NCBI GenBank assembly: GCA_025738555.1
Contig: JAOVFP010000009.1
Coordinates: 372,001-436,000, forward strand
From: Cyathus striatus
Lineage: Eukaryota > Basidiomycota > Agaricomycetes > Agaricales > Nidulariaceae
Reading direction: 5' to 3'
DNA: 64,000 bases
The position numbers and the translations under genes were made by a program. Under the pieces are notes generated by a model that saw only the letters and a program-made list of their open reading frames with translations, was not told where the DNA came from and ran no database searches. Shown here piece by piece: positions 46,279-59,049 of the stretch; within the stretch, counting starts at the first letter, position 1; each line of letters starts with the position of its first letter.

Positions 46279-49200
46279 GAATCTGTAGGACCGGGAGCGG
46301 GGGGCAAGGAGAAAACGGAATCGATGAGGCCATCCAGCCATCCAGAAAGGAAAGTAGACGATCGGCCAATCCCGATGAACGTTGAATAGTCATGACTCAG
46401 AGATAAGATAAGATCAAGTTCAATGATTGAGCGAGGATGCCGGCTACGAACATATCCGGCATCCGGCGTCCAGCTGAGCAAGGTCGCGGCTCAAGCCTTT
46501 TTTCGTTCGTGTCGTTTCTCTCCTCTCATCACTTACCGTTTGCGCGAACGCTCGTCTCAACATCCCCAACTTTGGTCTCTGTATTCTAGTTATATTTGTC
46601 TTTTATTCCCTCCCTCCCTGATCACCAGCTCTTGAGAAATTGTTCAGTATTGTCGAAGGACCATGATTCGAGGTCTATAGCTTAGTTTAATGTCGCATTG
46701 TCTTGTTCATTAATGTTGCTTTATAGTGCTTTGTTCGATTATCATTAATAATGTTGGATTGCATGGATTTTATAAATCAAGTTTAGTGTAATACACAGGA
46801 TACCGATGATCTCTAGGTAAATCGCGGAGCGGTTCTCACCCGCCCGGCGGCTCGACTGCTCCGCGTCCGTTTGAGCATGCTCAAACCCAACCCAACCCTC
46901 ATTAGCCTTGTATTTGCGCGGAGACCGTTGACGAGGCTAGACAGCAGTGCTTCATACCTCGTGGGCACTTCATGGACGCTACAGGCGTTTGCATTAGAAA
47001 CTGCAGTCGCGAATTTTGCGGAACCTATTTGTTCCTGTGTATCTATGTGCAAATAGTGACCTTGTCACGCTTCGTGCCGAGATCTATATTCCTTGTCATC
47101 CCAGATCGTTGTTCCGATTCGAAAAGACGACACATAAAATTACATGGGATGTATCGAACATGTATATGATTAAACCCGACAAACAAGAGTTACGATAATG
47201 ACCGCAAGTTAACTTTGCGATGTGGGTAGAGGGTACTATACTGGTAGAATGTTTAATAGAATTTGAATTTGGTTTGATAAGTACATAGAAATAGAGATAT
47301 CTGCACTGTGGGACTCGAATGGAGCATAAATTATTGCCATAGGCAACTTGAAAAGCCTTGTAATGTACTAGCTTGTAGCGGAAGACTAGATCAAACTAGC
47401 ATAACGACATGCAACGACTTAAAGATCACACACCAAGACAAATCGATGCGTTCGACTTTCCGTGATCAATGTGCATCCTCATGCAATGTAAATTTTATCG
47501 TTGGAAAACCCAAGTCTCACAGGATAAGTACTTAGTACTAACTCCTGGCTCCCACATCGCAAGGATGTTTCATTAACCCTTGAACTTGTTTCGTTATCAT
47601 AATATTTCTACAGTACAGACTCCAGACGATGTAAAAATTCGAGCATATTTTGTAGACGATGAGCCAGAGCTTCGTACAGATGGATAGGTGAACCCCGTGA
47701 TAAGCAGGGGATGAAGAAAAGTATGAGAGCGGCACGCCGGCAACACCCTGCAACGCTGTACGGGGCCAGACCTGGCGAGCCTCTGCAGAAGTCACAGTTT
47801 GGTCGGTAACAAATATACCCAAATAGGTTCCGCAAAATTCGCGACTGCAGTTTCTAATGCAAACGCCTGTAACGCGAGCAGCGTCAGAATTCTCCTATCG
47901 CATCGCGGTAACACTCTGCAAGTGCTGTCATTTTTACTTGCAGGATCATATGTCTTAGAACTGTCATCCACGAGGACCCAGTCTTCTCTAGAATCTCTAC
48001 AGCGCTGCAATCCAATCTGCATTTGTAAGTTTACACAACTTCGCGATGAAGTTTGAAGCCCTGTGATTGAACTGATTGAACTCTGTCCGCCACACAACTT
48101 AAACTCTCTTCATGGTCAACGAATGTCAAACTTGTCACCGACTCTTCTGTGGTGCATTGTCCCGATTTCTGAATTCATTTTAATCAAGGCCCACGTCTCT
48201 AGTTACATTGGCAAACACTTGGCTCCTTACTCCAACACCATACTGTAAGTGAACCTAGGCGAGTCGCATGTTAAATATTTTTGGAGTCTTGGGAAGCTGG
48301 CATATTTTCACTCACATTTGATCCGCACCAATCTCGTCTGCTCGTTCTACTTATATTTTCCTCAACTGAATGTGAAAATTTGAAGCCAGAATCGGATTGA
48401 TCACTGCGGTAACTTGATAAATAGGCTTGGTTTAGTATTCTTGGTGTACGTCTGAATTTCTTCTTTACAAGAATAAATCGATCGATAATATTACTTCCGG
48501 TCACCCAGCGCTATCGAGATGAGTCATAATTGTATGTGTCGAAGACTTAGAGTACCAGGTCTAACAATGGCCATACTGCGGGAAACATAACGAATATTCA
48601 GTTTATAAATAGAAAAATCGACGGTGTAAGCCATGGTTCAGTGGCGTAGTTTTCGCGTGCTCCCATATAAATTTATACCATCTATACTGCCTCCTTGGAA
48701 TTGTTCATCCTCAATGCGTAAATGCTCCTCGGAGATGTATCATGATTTTGCGAGAACCGGAAGTCTTGCATGCACCAATTTTTTTTGTGAGTCCAGATGT
48801 TATACTGTGATCGTGAGCGGTGAAGCGGTGACATCACATCTTACGGTCATGCAGTGGAAGCAGCCCCCACAAGTTTTAACCTTTAGCTGCTAGATTGATT
48901 GAAGGTTAAAATCATGACGGTAGTGTCTTGCCTTCATTTTTACTACTAGCCCCGAAGTCCGAGTAGATAACATCTGTAATAATATCTGACTTCAAGTTGA
49001 AAATATTTTAGGTTAAATTTTTCTTCCGAGCATTCATGCAGCGAGATAAGTATGAAGCCAGTATCAGATAGCAATGCTGAACAAATATACTTGTTCCTTA
49101 TCTACGTTCCGAAATTACTAATTTCAAGGCACTCTCAGGCACAGAGGCTCCTGCTGTACCTGATGCACGAAGTAAACACTAGTAACTACCCTTCTAATAT

Positions 49201-51311
49201 CCATTACTTACATTCTATTGCACATTCAAGAAAATGCTTTAATAGTAAGTCACTTTAAGGTTCATTAGTATCTGACTTCTTGACCCGGCATTTGAGTCTC
49301 TCCTGCCATGAACAACTTGTGTCTTTTCATCTGGAACAATATAACTTCAGTGGCACACACATCATCCATCGTTCATCTGTATACACCACTGAGCCTGTGC
49401 CCATCGTTGAGTCAACTGTTACGACATGAATGGTAACATTTTGTTCGTCATGTTTTCGTTTCAGCAATTCTCATGGAACAGTACCTTCCGTGGTACACAC
49501 ATATCGGCAGTTAATCTATATGACAGTCGGACAGGCTTGGACTCACCGTTGTGCCACTTGTTATGAAATGAACGATCATCGCCCTTGCATTGCCCACTAT
49601 TTTCATTTATGATGAAACTAAATTCGTCAACGGCGCGTGAGTGGCGAAACTTCGATTTCGATGAAGTTCAGAATACTTACTTACCCCTCCTCCTGACCGT
49701 CGGAGAATAATTTATATCTGGTAGTTTGTTTGTTGAATGTGAGTTACTCTGGTCACGGTAACCCAAATTTCTTCCTAAATTCCCTGTCTGGAACGAAATT
49801 GCTCAAACTCCATAGACTTCTACAGCTTGTGCATCAGCACCTGGTATCGTCTATCTCCTTTCGACGACCCGGGGCTAGATGTCTTCAAGTGTACAATCAA
49901 ACAACATCCGGCAATAAATGACAACGTCACTATAGATATCTGATTAGAAGCAGTGCCCACAAGAATGGTACTCTGGCGTTCCATTCGTCAAGTTATGCAA
50001 TACAATACCGGCGGGTAAATGAGAGTACCTCCAGGATCGTAAGTATAATGTGTGGCTGGTCCAAATATTCGTTTTATGCCGGATATGTACTCCATTCCGA
50101 TAATTCAAACCTATTGACTGGTCACGAAAGGATACAACATTTGCGGTCACACCGTGTTTCGTGGCTTGCAGTGCACGGTTTCCGACGGGATCGACGGAAG
50201 CAATCATCGGTGGTCGATAGGTTAGTCCATGTCAAAGGATCAACAGGACGTAAGATGATGGCAGCCTCTCAGAAGTCTGAGAACAGCTGAGAACGTCAAG
50301 TAAAAGAAGACACTGCGCACGTTGTCGCTGAATCTGGTCGCATGACGTGGTACGAAGCTTGTTGATGTATTTCTTCGTACTAGTTCATGGAGATTTTGCG
50401 CAGAAATTTTAACGAACATCGGAGCGCGGACGGTGGTTGGTTATGTACATATTCAAAGAAGTATTGATAATTGTATACTAGTTTTCGCTAAGGGCTGTGG
50501 ATGGTGGGCAATGCCGATGTACATTCCCAGGATGTACATGAGTGATGGCTGAATAAACCGACGATGGACTTCTTGCGTTGAACTTGAAGATCTTGCGCTT
50601 GTTGCCACCACCTCATTCGTATCTCTGCTAAAACGTTCAATACTGTATTCGAACTAGATCAAGGAGACACTCAAAGCTTAATCAACACCCTTATAGATCT
50701 CTCCAATCGAATGTGAATTGACGACGGTCCATGCCATGCAGTTATGGCGGCGCTCTTCGTAGCCCCAATTAGTCCAATCGTCCTTCATACTAAGGATGTT
50801 CCGCTACAGCGCCAGGGAGGTTGACCCACTGAGAGTTTATCTCCGCGAAGTCCCCTTCTTATCATCAGAATACCTAGCTTGTGTTATCCACGGGTGTCAT
50901 GTCTTCGTCTTTTCTGCAAATGCTCACTACGTGTGAATCATTTCTCGGAGCTCTTGTGCTAATCCGTTTCCGGTCGGGATATTTTGCTTCTTCATTTGCT
51001 GATTTCACTTCGAAAACAAGTCTGGTTTCATGAAGTCCCCATTCTACCTATCGCTGCTATCTGGTACTGACCTGAAAAGGGCAGCTATGATGGATTCATC
51101 CTGCATGATCACGGAGAATTCTGCATACTTGATGTTCTATTGTCAAACCAGGTCTAGTGAAGGCATGCCTTTACTCCGCTTGCGTTCAGATTGGCAGCAG
51201 GGACTGTCAGAGGTGTCCAACTATTGGCATCCTGTATTCTTAATATAGCATCGAACCCGCGATGCCTTTGATGTATCCCATTATCGGATTATTCTGGTAG
51301 CTCACTCTGAC
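46279..51311. other. 5-kb gene-poor interval
   Basis: Apart from the TIR element at 46980-47871, nothing here could be turned into a gene. Open frames are under 103 codons. An imperfect repeat near 49340-49520 (GTGGCACACACAT / GTGGTACACACAT contexts) and scattered coding-like scraps on the minus strand near 49.95-50.25 kb remain unexplained. The first ~350 bases hold the valyl-tRNA synthetase promoter. Confidence 0.5.
46980..47871. mobile_element. TIR element with 52-bp perfect inverted ends and TA flanks
   Basis: 46980-47031 (TACAGGCGTTTGCATTAGAA..) is the exact reverse complement of 47820-47871. The outer two bases at each end are TA, so the element reads TA-CAGGCG...CGCCTG-TA, the layout expected of a Tc1/mariner or pogo/Fot-type insertion at TA. 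Total length 892 bp; the internal part has no transposase-like frame, so it would be non-autonomous. Perfect arms point to a recent insertion or to conversion between ends. Confidence 0.75.
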
Positions 51312-51318
51312 TATAAAA
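51312..51318 (+). promoter_or_regulatory. TATA box of the P450 gene
   Basis: TATAAAA lies 55 bases before the ATG at 51367. Confidence 0.5.
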
Positions 51319-51366
51319 TGCCGCTCTTATAATCTACATACATGCACCACATACCGCAAATACCTG

Positions 51367-53689
51367 ATGCTCACCAACTCGCCTACGCTGTCATTTTCTA
51401 TTACATACGCTCCGTCAACAGACTTGAGCGTAGCGCTTGGCCTGCTCGTTGTTTTGATTTATCTGAGACTTTCTTACCTCAATCCACGCCACCACCACCC
51501 ACCTGGTCCCAAACCCCTCCCATTTATTGGAAATGCTCACCAGCTGAAGATGGGGCAGTTGGAGGTTGGATTTTCCGAATGGCACGCAGTATACGGTGAG
51601 CATGGCAGCACGAAGCTACAAGGTTATTCTCACAAGTGACATTCACAGGCGATGTTATCTATCTAAGAGTCTTCGGGCAGCCATTAGTGATATTGAATAC
51701 TCTGAAGGCGGCGCATGATCTTCTCGACAAGCGGAGTAGGATATACTCGGATCGACCTCGTTTCGTGCTTCTCACTGAAATGTAAGCTCTTCCCTCGACA
51801 CCCTCGGGACTAATATGAAAGACATTCTCTATATTAGGATGGGTTGGGAAAATGCGTCCACACATGCCCATTAGTAAGTGATCTTTCAAGAGTTTTCAGA
51901 AAACATCTTCCTCATGGCTGAATAGCGGCCCTCAGTTCCGAAAGCATCGTCGTTTCATAAATAGTACTTTTAACCAACGTGTAGTGGAAGGATTTCAGCC
52001 TTTGCAAAGAAAGGAAACACTTAACCTTCTAGAGAATATGTTGGATTCCCCAAACGCGTTCTTGCAGCACTTTAGAAGGTAAGAACCAAAAACGCCACAC
52101 CATATGCCGAGATTCTATTTGAGAACATTGCGCGTAGATTTGCAGGAGCGACGATTATGAAGATCACATATGGATTTGACATTGGTAACAAAGACGGGCA
52201 GTTTGTTGAATTGTGTTCGTAGTTTCGCAACTCGTTTCGATGTAGGTCTAACCACTTATCGCCGCAGCCGAGCGCGCCATTAAGCTGACCGTGGAGTCCG
52301 GTTCTCCGGCTGCTACTTTGGTCGATTTCTTTCCCTTAATGAAGTAGGTTTCAAAGCTTCTTTCGGTGGCTTAACAGATAATGAGACTTTTGTAAAGACA
52401 TATTCCAACATGGGCCCCGTTCTCTTCATTCAAGTGCAAGGCGCTTCAAACAAGGAAGGCCGTGGTTGAAATGTTTAATGTTCCGTTCGAAAAAGTGAAA
52501 GCGGACGTCGTAAGTGCAGCCCCAAGGACAAGTATGAGCTTAAGATTAATTCGTGTCCACTTCTTGCAGCTCTCAGGAACATCAATACCTTCGTACACTG
52601 CTTCTCTCCTTCAGAGACATTATAATGCGGAAGAGAATTCATTCGACGCTGAAGATGAAGCAATTATTAAAGGATCCGCTGGTACCCTATATGCTGGTAT
52701 GTATCTCATCTGTTACCCCTTGCCTCATGCTAAGCTCTACTACTAGCTGCAGAAGATACGGTATAATGATTAATCTCCATTATTATCCTTCTGCCTCTAA
52801 ATGTGTCGCTTAGACCGGAGCTGCTCTTGAATCATTCCTTCTTGCAATGATTCTTCATCCTAACGTGTTGAAGAAGGCGCAAGCCGAGGTGGACGAAGTG
52901 ATAGGAAGGAAACGTCTCCCTGTTCTCGAAGATAGGGATTCTCTTCCATATCTAGAATGTGTGGCGAAAGAGGTTCTGCGGTACTTCATTTATTTTCGTC
53001 CTCAATTCCCGGCATTTGATTACCTGACTACTGAGATAGGTGGAATTCCCCCGTTCCACTAGGAATGCCCCACCGACTAATGGAGGATGACTATTATCGC
53101 GACTATCATATACCTAAAGGGGCTACCGTCTTTGCGAATATATAGTAAGTATCACGTTATGACTCAACGAGGAAACTCTGACATGAGATTCGAAGCGAAA
53201 TATCGAAAGAGTGCGATAATCCTGACTTGTTCCATCCGGAGCGATACATAGAGGATCCCTCCCTTGTTGATCCACAAGAATTCGCTTTCGGATTTGGTCG
53301 TCGGTGAGTTTCAATCCTTATAGGGTGGATGGCGTATGTTATAGCCACAATACAGGAAATGCCCCGGCCGGTATTTAGCGTACACTTCTTACTGGTTAAT
53401 AATAGCAAACATGGTGGCGACATTCGATATCTCCCCTTCAATAGACGAAGATGGAAAGGAGGTACTTCCCGAGCTGGAATTCGTGAGCAGTTTCGTGCGG
53501 TATGCTTCGAATTTGTTTGTGTAGTAACTGTGTTGGAGTACTGACTTGGACATCATCAGCCATGTAAAAAGCTTCAAATGTTCCATAAAACCTCGCTTTC
53601 AAAGTGTCGAGTCTCTTATTTCCGACGCCAAACTTGAATGTGAAGACCGTTCCGTTCCTACTTACCTCAATGCAGATTTTGGTGCGTAA
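51367..53689 (+). CDS. Cytochrome P450 monooxygenase
   Basis: Fourteen exons keep phase and give 536 aa: 51367-51595, 51649-51781, 51838-51873, 51926-52078, 52138-52214, 52268-52343, 52398-52509, 52570-52696, 52747-52760, 52814-52980, 53040-53144, 53196-53303, 53356-53499, 53560-53689. N-terminal membrane anchor ([17 protein letters not shown]), hinge [16 protein letters not shown]-helix [20 protein letters not shown]-helix oxygen motif AAAEDTTGAALE, K-helix KEVLR (ExxR), then [15 protein letters not shown], meander HPERY, and heme loop [16 protein letters not shown] with the axial Cys. All landmark motifs are intact. The I-helix motif is split by a 14-nt exon. It resembles the CYP families expanded in Agaricomycetes (CYP5144/CYP620-like style), but the family is not assigned. 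A sterol-isomerase-like gene follows 484 bp downstream on the same strand. Confidence 0.93.
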
Positions 53690-54172
53690 AAACTAGTTGC
53701 ATAGTTAAACTGCCAAGTCAGCTGATAGCTTTCTGCAATAGCTGATGAATCGGGTGACGAATTTTAAGTAACAAGACGATATTGGATGACTGTTTAATGG
53801 AATTAATCATCGTTGGACATCTACACTTGTATCATATTTATCTGTATTGACTATAATGGTATGAAATAGTACTCAGCGTTTATGTAGGCCAACTCCAAAC
53901 CAACTCTACATCATTGGACTGTGCAGTCGCGTGTGGCAAGCGTGGGTCAATTATGTCGTGTGATCAGTTCAGGGCAGGCTCGTTCGTGTTATTTCCCCAG
54001 TATCAGTCGCAAGGCAAGATGCACACGACTGCTATTTAAAAGTACTTTATACCCAAGGACGTTGCATTCCATCGTTCAAACGTTCACACTTCCCACACAC
54101 AGTGGCCTTGGACCTCAGGACACCTGGAAACACCAGCACCATTCTGATTTACATCTAGACAATTACTCAACG
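53690..54172. other. Spacer between P450 and EBP-like gene
   Basis: 483 bases. A TATTTAAA at about 54033 may serve the downstream gene. No other feature is seen. Confidence 0.4.
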
Positions 54173-55104
<932 letters not shown>

Positions 55105-55445
55105 GTTACTACAATTGAAGAAGCCTCAGCTGGACATATTATCTGTAGCTACGTTCACTACTACTGGACACCTCTTTTGCCTGATTCAATCTGTAATCTC
55201 ATTTGTGCCTTTTTTTATGCATCGAGAGGGGTGATGCAATGGATGCATTTCAAAACCAAGTTCACAGAAGTCCGAGTGAGTAATGTACAAACGACTAAGC
55301 TGACGTAAAGCTTTTCATCGAATATGTCCTTGGAGAACAGTAAAGCGTAATGGAATGAGATTCGTGTAAAAAAAAGCATACAGCCTAACAGATTTCAAAT
55401 TCAGGAGATTTGTTTCCCTACGCGCACGTGAAGTAAGGTGAGCCA
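55105..55445. other. Convergent 3' spacer
   Basis: 341 bases between the stops of the EBP-like gene (+) and the third KNH gene (-); no gene seen. Confidence 0.45.
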
Positions 55446-56007
55446 TTAAGAATAAACTAAATTGCTTACGGAGTCACCGAACACTGTTAGAGACAACGCA
55501 TGTTTAACGCAACGAATTAAGTTAAAAACATTTTAACAGACTTACAGACAACAAAGTAGTTTTTGCGTCTGGGGATGTCCTCGGGAGCCTTGACGAGAAC
55601 GGATCCATCTCTCAGGAAGAAGTCGGTGGCAAGCGGATGCGCTATCACAATTGGTAAGTAAGCGCGGCAGGTAATATAAGGAATGCTCATGCACACCAAT
55701 ATCAAGATTTTCGCTGTTGTTACCAGAGTGCCCGAGGAGGATGACTCCTGCATTTTCAGCAGCCTCAGTGGGGATCTTATCCGTCTCTGCATTCATCGTC
55801 AGTACCTCGTGTTGTGCAATCGAAGCTTGTAAATGGCTTACCCCATGTCACGTTGTAGGTTGAACCTCTGTGCCAGATTACGTTAGAGTATGGATAGGTG
55901 ATGTTAGGATTGAAGACAAGTAGCTCATTGGAGTCAATCGCTGGTGAGGGCGTTACGAGAGGAATAAATGCGAGTGCCACGGTAGATAAAGCAGCGATTA
56001 GCATCAT
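55446..56007 (-). CDS. Truncated Kre9/KNH-domain secreted protein
   Basis: Four exons (55842-56007, 55697-55786, 55546-55641, 55446-55483) give 129 aa. Signal peptide MMLIAALSTVALAFIPLVTP is followed by the KNH order: LVFNPNITYPYSNVIWHRG, YNVTWETD, GVILLGHSGNNSENLDI, HPLATDFFLRDGSVLV, NYFVVLFGDS. It then stops (VSNLVYS) where other members read LFGDSGN.SP and enter a Ser-rich stalk. It therefore lacks both the end of the domain and any GPI signal. It is either a short secreted variant or a decaying copy. Intron positions match those of the two paralogs at 18.6-21.05 kb, about 35 kb away. Confidence 0.75.
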
Positions 56008-56080
56008 GGTGGATATCGTTCAAGTCTTGAGGGGACTGCGAAATATGAAGGGCACTTTCCCAGACGTGGCGTTGACTTAA

Positions 56081-56087
56081 ATTTATA
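56081..56087 (-). promoter_or_regulatory. TATA box of the truncated KNH gene
   Basis: TATAAAT on the minus strand, about 75 bases upstream of the ATG at 56007. Confidence 0.45.
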
Positions 56088-56803
56088 GTGCTTCATCCTG
56101 GCTAAGATGCTTATTGATCCGGTCCATGTTCCTTCCTAGTTTTCCAACCTTCAGAAGCATTGTATCGTCAGTCACCGCCGAAGCACCGATGCCCCGAAGA
56201 ACTTAGGAACTGACCGTTAAGAATGTAATATGTTGCTGATGCCTGACTTCGCCTCAAAAAGCAGCTTCACCTACTTAAACGCTGTCAGGTAAATAATTCT
56301 TATCAGGTTCTGAATATTGGACTCACGTAGTTCTTTGGTAGCGGTCGGTGGTACGCAAAGGAATCAAGCTTCTTCTCCGGTCTAGTCTGCGGTGAGCAAA
56401 CATTCTTCCTTAACACGAGGCAAGTAGATGACGCACAACTGAATTTACGTCGACTAGAAGCAACAAAATCTTTGACCTCCGGCATTTGAACGACTTTGAT
56501 GAATTGCCAAAACCTCATCGCGGAAAATCAATGCCTGGGTTCTGTATTGCGCATAGCCGCTGATCAGCGGTGACATTCAGATCTTAGTGACGCGAATGGC
56601 TTACCTTACCTTGTGATTTTTGAGTTTTATGCGGGATTACTTGGAATTGCTCAAAAATTTACACCTAGGGAAAATATTAGCAAGAGCAGCACCTAACGAT
56701 CCTCAATGATACTATTCAATTTTTCCTTACCCTTCCTTACGAAGAGGATTAGATCACACTCAGACAGGTGGTGAGCACGCTCCGGGAGAGGAGGTCGACT
56801 CAC

Positions 56804-57056
56804 CTTGTCGAGGTCGAAATCATCGACATCTTCAAGATACTCGCAATAGGCCATTATATAGTCTAAAATATGTTCATGACATGCCGGGCAAGGATAGAAC
56901 GGACATCTCATTCGTCGTACAACTTCTGGTACCTTGACACTCTTCATCAGTTGCAACTATTACATACTTCTTTCTGTGGAAAACGCCAGTGAATACATGA
57001 TGCGCACGTCGAGCAACCTTTGTTGCCTTCTTTGCAAGCTTTAAATAAGAAAACAT
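56804..57056 (-). CDS. Small unknown protein with CxxxxCxxC cluster (3' end unresolved)
   Basis: Exon 1 (56968-57056) gives MFSYLKLAKKATKVARRAHH then VFTGVFHRK. Exon 2 (56804-56939) joins in phase through a 28-nt gap, which is unusually short for an intron here, and gives VKVPEVVRRMRCPFYPCPAC then HEHILDYIMAYCEYLEDVDD, with a GTGAGT donor at its end. Later exons could not be placed. The region 56303-56518 contains a similar start (VVQMPEVKDF.., SCASSTC), possibly a second diverged copy. The Cys cluster suggests metal binding. No family recognised. Confidence 0.3.
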
Positions 57057-57411
57057 TGTAAATGTTGTGTGTTACGGGGTGGGATTAAGGTAGCAGGACA
57101 AAGTCTTATGGCAAGTAGTATGCGGGGGGTAGGTGATAGCTCAGAAGCAAACCTGGAGAAACCTGGTGACGCGTCTAGAAGAGGTTTGTATCGACATCTA
57201 TTGCAATTGGAGGTGCGAGTCAGAGAGTAATTGATTACACTGTACAGTGTACAGTCGCGTTCGAGTAGCAGCATGAATTGATTTGACAAACATGTATCAA
57301 CTATCAGTAACCACGTGATGTGAAAAGTGCAACCATATAAAAAATGATCATTGCCAGTTTTAACGTCCTCATCCTTTCCTCACATTCGGTAAGTTACTCT
57401 TTCCTTCACTC

Positions 57412-57873
57412 ATGGGTTTTCCCATTTCTATGATGACTTTATTCTCTTCCCCGTCCTACACGACCATGCCGAGGAATAGAGGTAGTCTGTTCGCAACAGA
57501 CTCGCATTCTACGGGATGCACAGTGCACTTGCCAGTGCCATTTTGTCTGATCTTGTCTGAAGTCATTTCGAGAATAATCGCTTACAACCCTTTTCTCTCC
57601 AGGACCCGAAGATTGATCTTTTTCCTCATGTATAACGACGGCACTGTGAGTATTGTTTTAATTACCCGCGAGCATCTCATCGACTTCGATGATGAAAATT
57701 TTCCGTACATTCGCAGTTTCCACTCGAGCGTCCTCCGGGAACGGAGTACTCCCCCAATGCAGAATGTTTACACTCCCCCTCCCATGTTGAACCCAAAAGA
57801 CATGTGTGAGTGTGGGCCGCCTTCGGGTGCGCTGGACAGAAAGCGGGGGTCGACGCGATGCGAGCAGCAATGA
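57412..57873 (+). CDS. Hypothetical protein, 153 codons
   Basis: An uninterrupted frame from ATG with no recognised domain. The text contains RRLIFFLMYNDGTVSIVLIT and REHLIDFDDENFPYIRSFHS, then a Pro-rich tail. It follows a pyrimidine-rich stretch and a splice-like GTAAGT, which could mean an upstream exon or leader. It may be chance. Confidence 0.22.
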   Translation: MGFPISMMTLFSSPSYTTMPRNRGSLFATDSHSTGCTVHLPVPFCLILSEVISRIIAYNPFLSRTRRLIFFLMYNDGTVSIVLITREHLIDFDDENFPYIRSFHSSVLRERSTPPMQNVYTPPPMLNPKDMCECGPPSGALDRKRGSTRCEQQ

Positions 57874-59049
57874 CCTTCCTTTGGATGTCTGATCCTTTCT
57901 TTTCAATGAGATGCTTATACTTTGTCTTTACTTTGTACTGACTTATTCTTTCACAGCGAACAGTTTAGGCTATATCAATAGTTGTATTGCTGTATGTTTG
58001 CTAGTATGCCTTGAGGAGTAGCACTACCTAGTAACTAGTACTTGTAGCAGTATAATCATACCACTGAGTACTTCTATTGTGTTGTTTATTGACGAGTTAG
58101 ACTCTTTGACTTGCAGCAGCTGAGTTTCTCCGCAAGGTGTTTGAACTTGAAGCAAAAAAAGAGATAAGCCGAATCTCTTCCCAACGAATAATTTTTGATA
58201 CCACACTGCACTAGTACCTATTACTAATAATATAATAATTTTATAACTGAAAGAATAAATGCTACATTTGCGCAATCACACGCACGCACTGCGGATTAGA
58301 TTGACAATGACGCGGCATTGCCCTGCCACTTTATTACACTCCGCTAGAGTTGACTAAAACCAAGCCGAAACCAGGTTGAAGCGCTTGTTACTCTTTCCAT
58401 GCTAATTGAATAGCGAGGAAACGCGGGGAAGATATTCAAGAGTATGCGGGGAAGGAAGACGGGGTTGACCGGAGGAACTGCCAAGAGCTATCGTGTTAGA
58501 GAATCCCAGCAGGCCTATGGCAGAGTGCCTTTGGGTGAAGGTAGAGATCCTCCTCCAACACCTCGACACTTTCTAGCGGATTCACCAATGCCCTTCCCAA
58601 ATCACGCTCAAGCTTCGTCGTAAAGTCTTCAGCATTCTTACGGAGAGGTTGGAAGAGTGGCCACGAAGCATCCGCATCCGTCGATCCAGTACTAACGCTC
58701 GACCGTATCCATGCAGCAGTCATTAGGGAAATGTTTTCAAGGTGTTGTATTTATATGCATAAATTTTCGAAAGGATGTACATCGGACAAAAAACCCAGAA
58801 TTTGGTTATAAAAATGTGACAAGATAGGGTTTTCACCTGAAATTGTAGTATTCATAACATGTATCCTTCTCCAGCTCGTTTACTGCTTTTAAAAACATTT
58901 ACCTATGATGATATATATGTGAACTATCTAAGTGATACAGCAAAATGGTGGGGCAGAAAGATGACAATAGGTGTCAAGAGTTGTAATAAACGCAACAGAA
59001 GCGCAAGTACCATATCAGCTGGTTTCGATTTATCCGACAAAGGGATTAT
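57874..59049. other. AT-rich interval holding a Rif1 fragment
   Basis: About 1.2 kb without an intact gene. Contains the Rif1 fragment at 58505-58712 and an AT-rich patch at about 58780-58850 that resembles part of the TIR element at 33740-34360. Confidence 0.5.
58505..58712 (-). pseudogene. Displaced fragment of Rif1 copy A exon 1
   Basis: The minus strand repeats copy A at about 26077-26290: IRSSVSTGSTDADASWPLFQ, then NAEDFTTKLERDLGRALVNP and SVEVLEED (A: IRSSVTGSKDADASWPLFQ..). About 30 bases present in copy A (after GTGTTGGAAGAGG) are missing, and the frame is lost at that point. It has no promoter, start or flanking Rif1 exons. Nucleotide identity is high, so the copying is much younger than the A/B gene duplication. 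Confidence 0.85.

Noticed and set aside
49340..49520. Imperfect repeat around GTGGCACACACAT
   Set aside because: Similarity is limited to short words; no unit border can be defined.
52185..52267. Intron starting at the GTAAC at 52185 in the P450 gene
   Set aside because: Keeping the frame open to 52214 adds [10 protein letters not shown] and joins to SERAIK in phase with a 53-nt intron, which fits P450 structure better.
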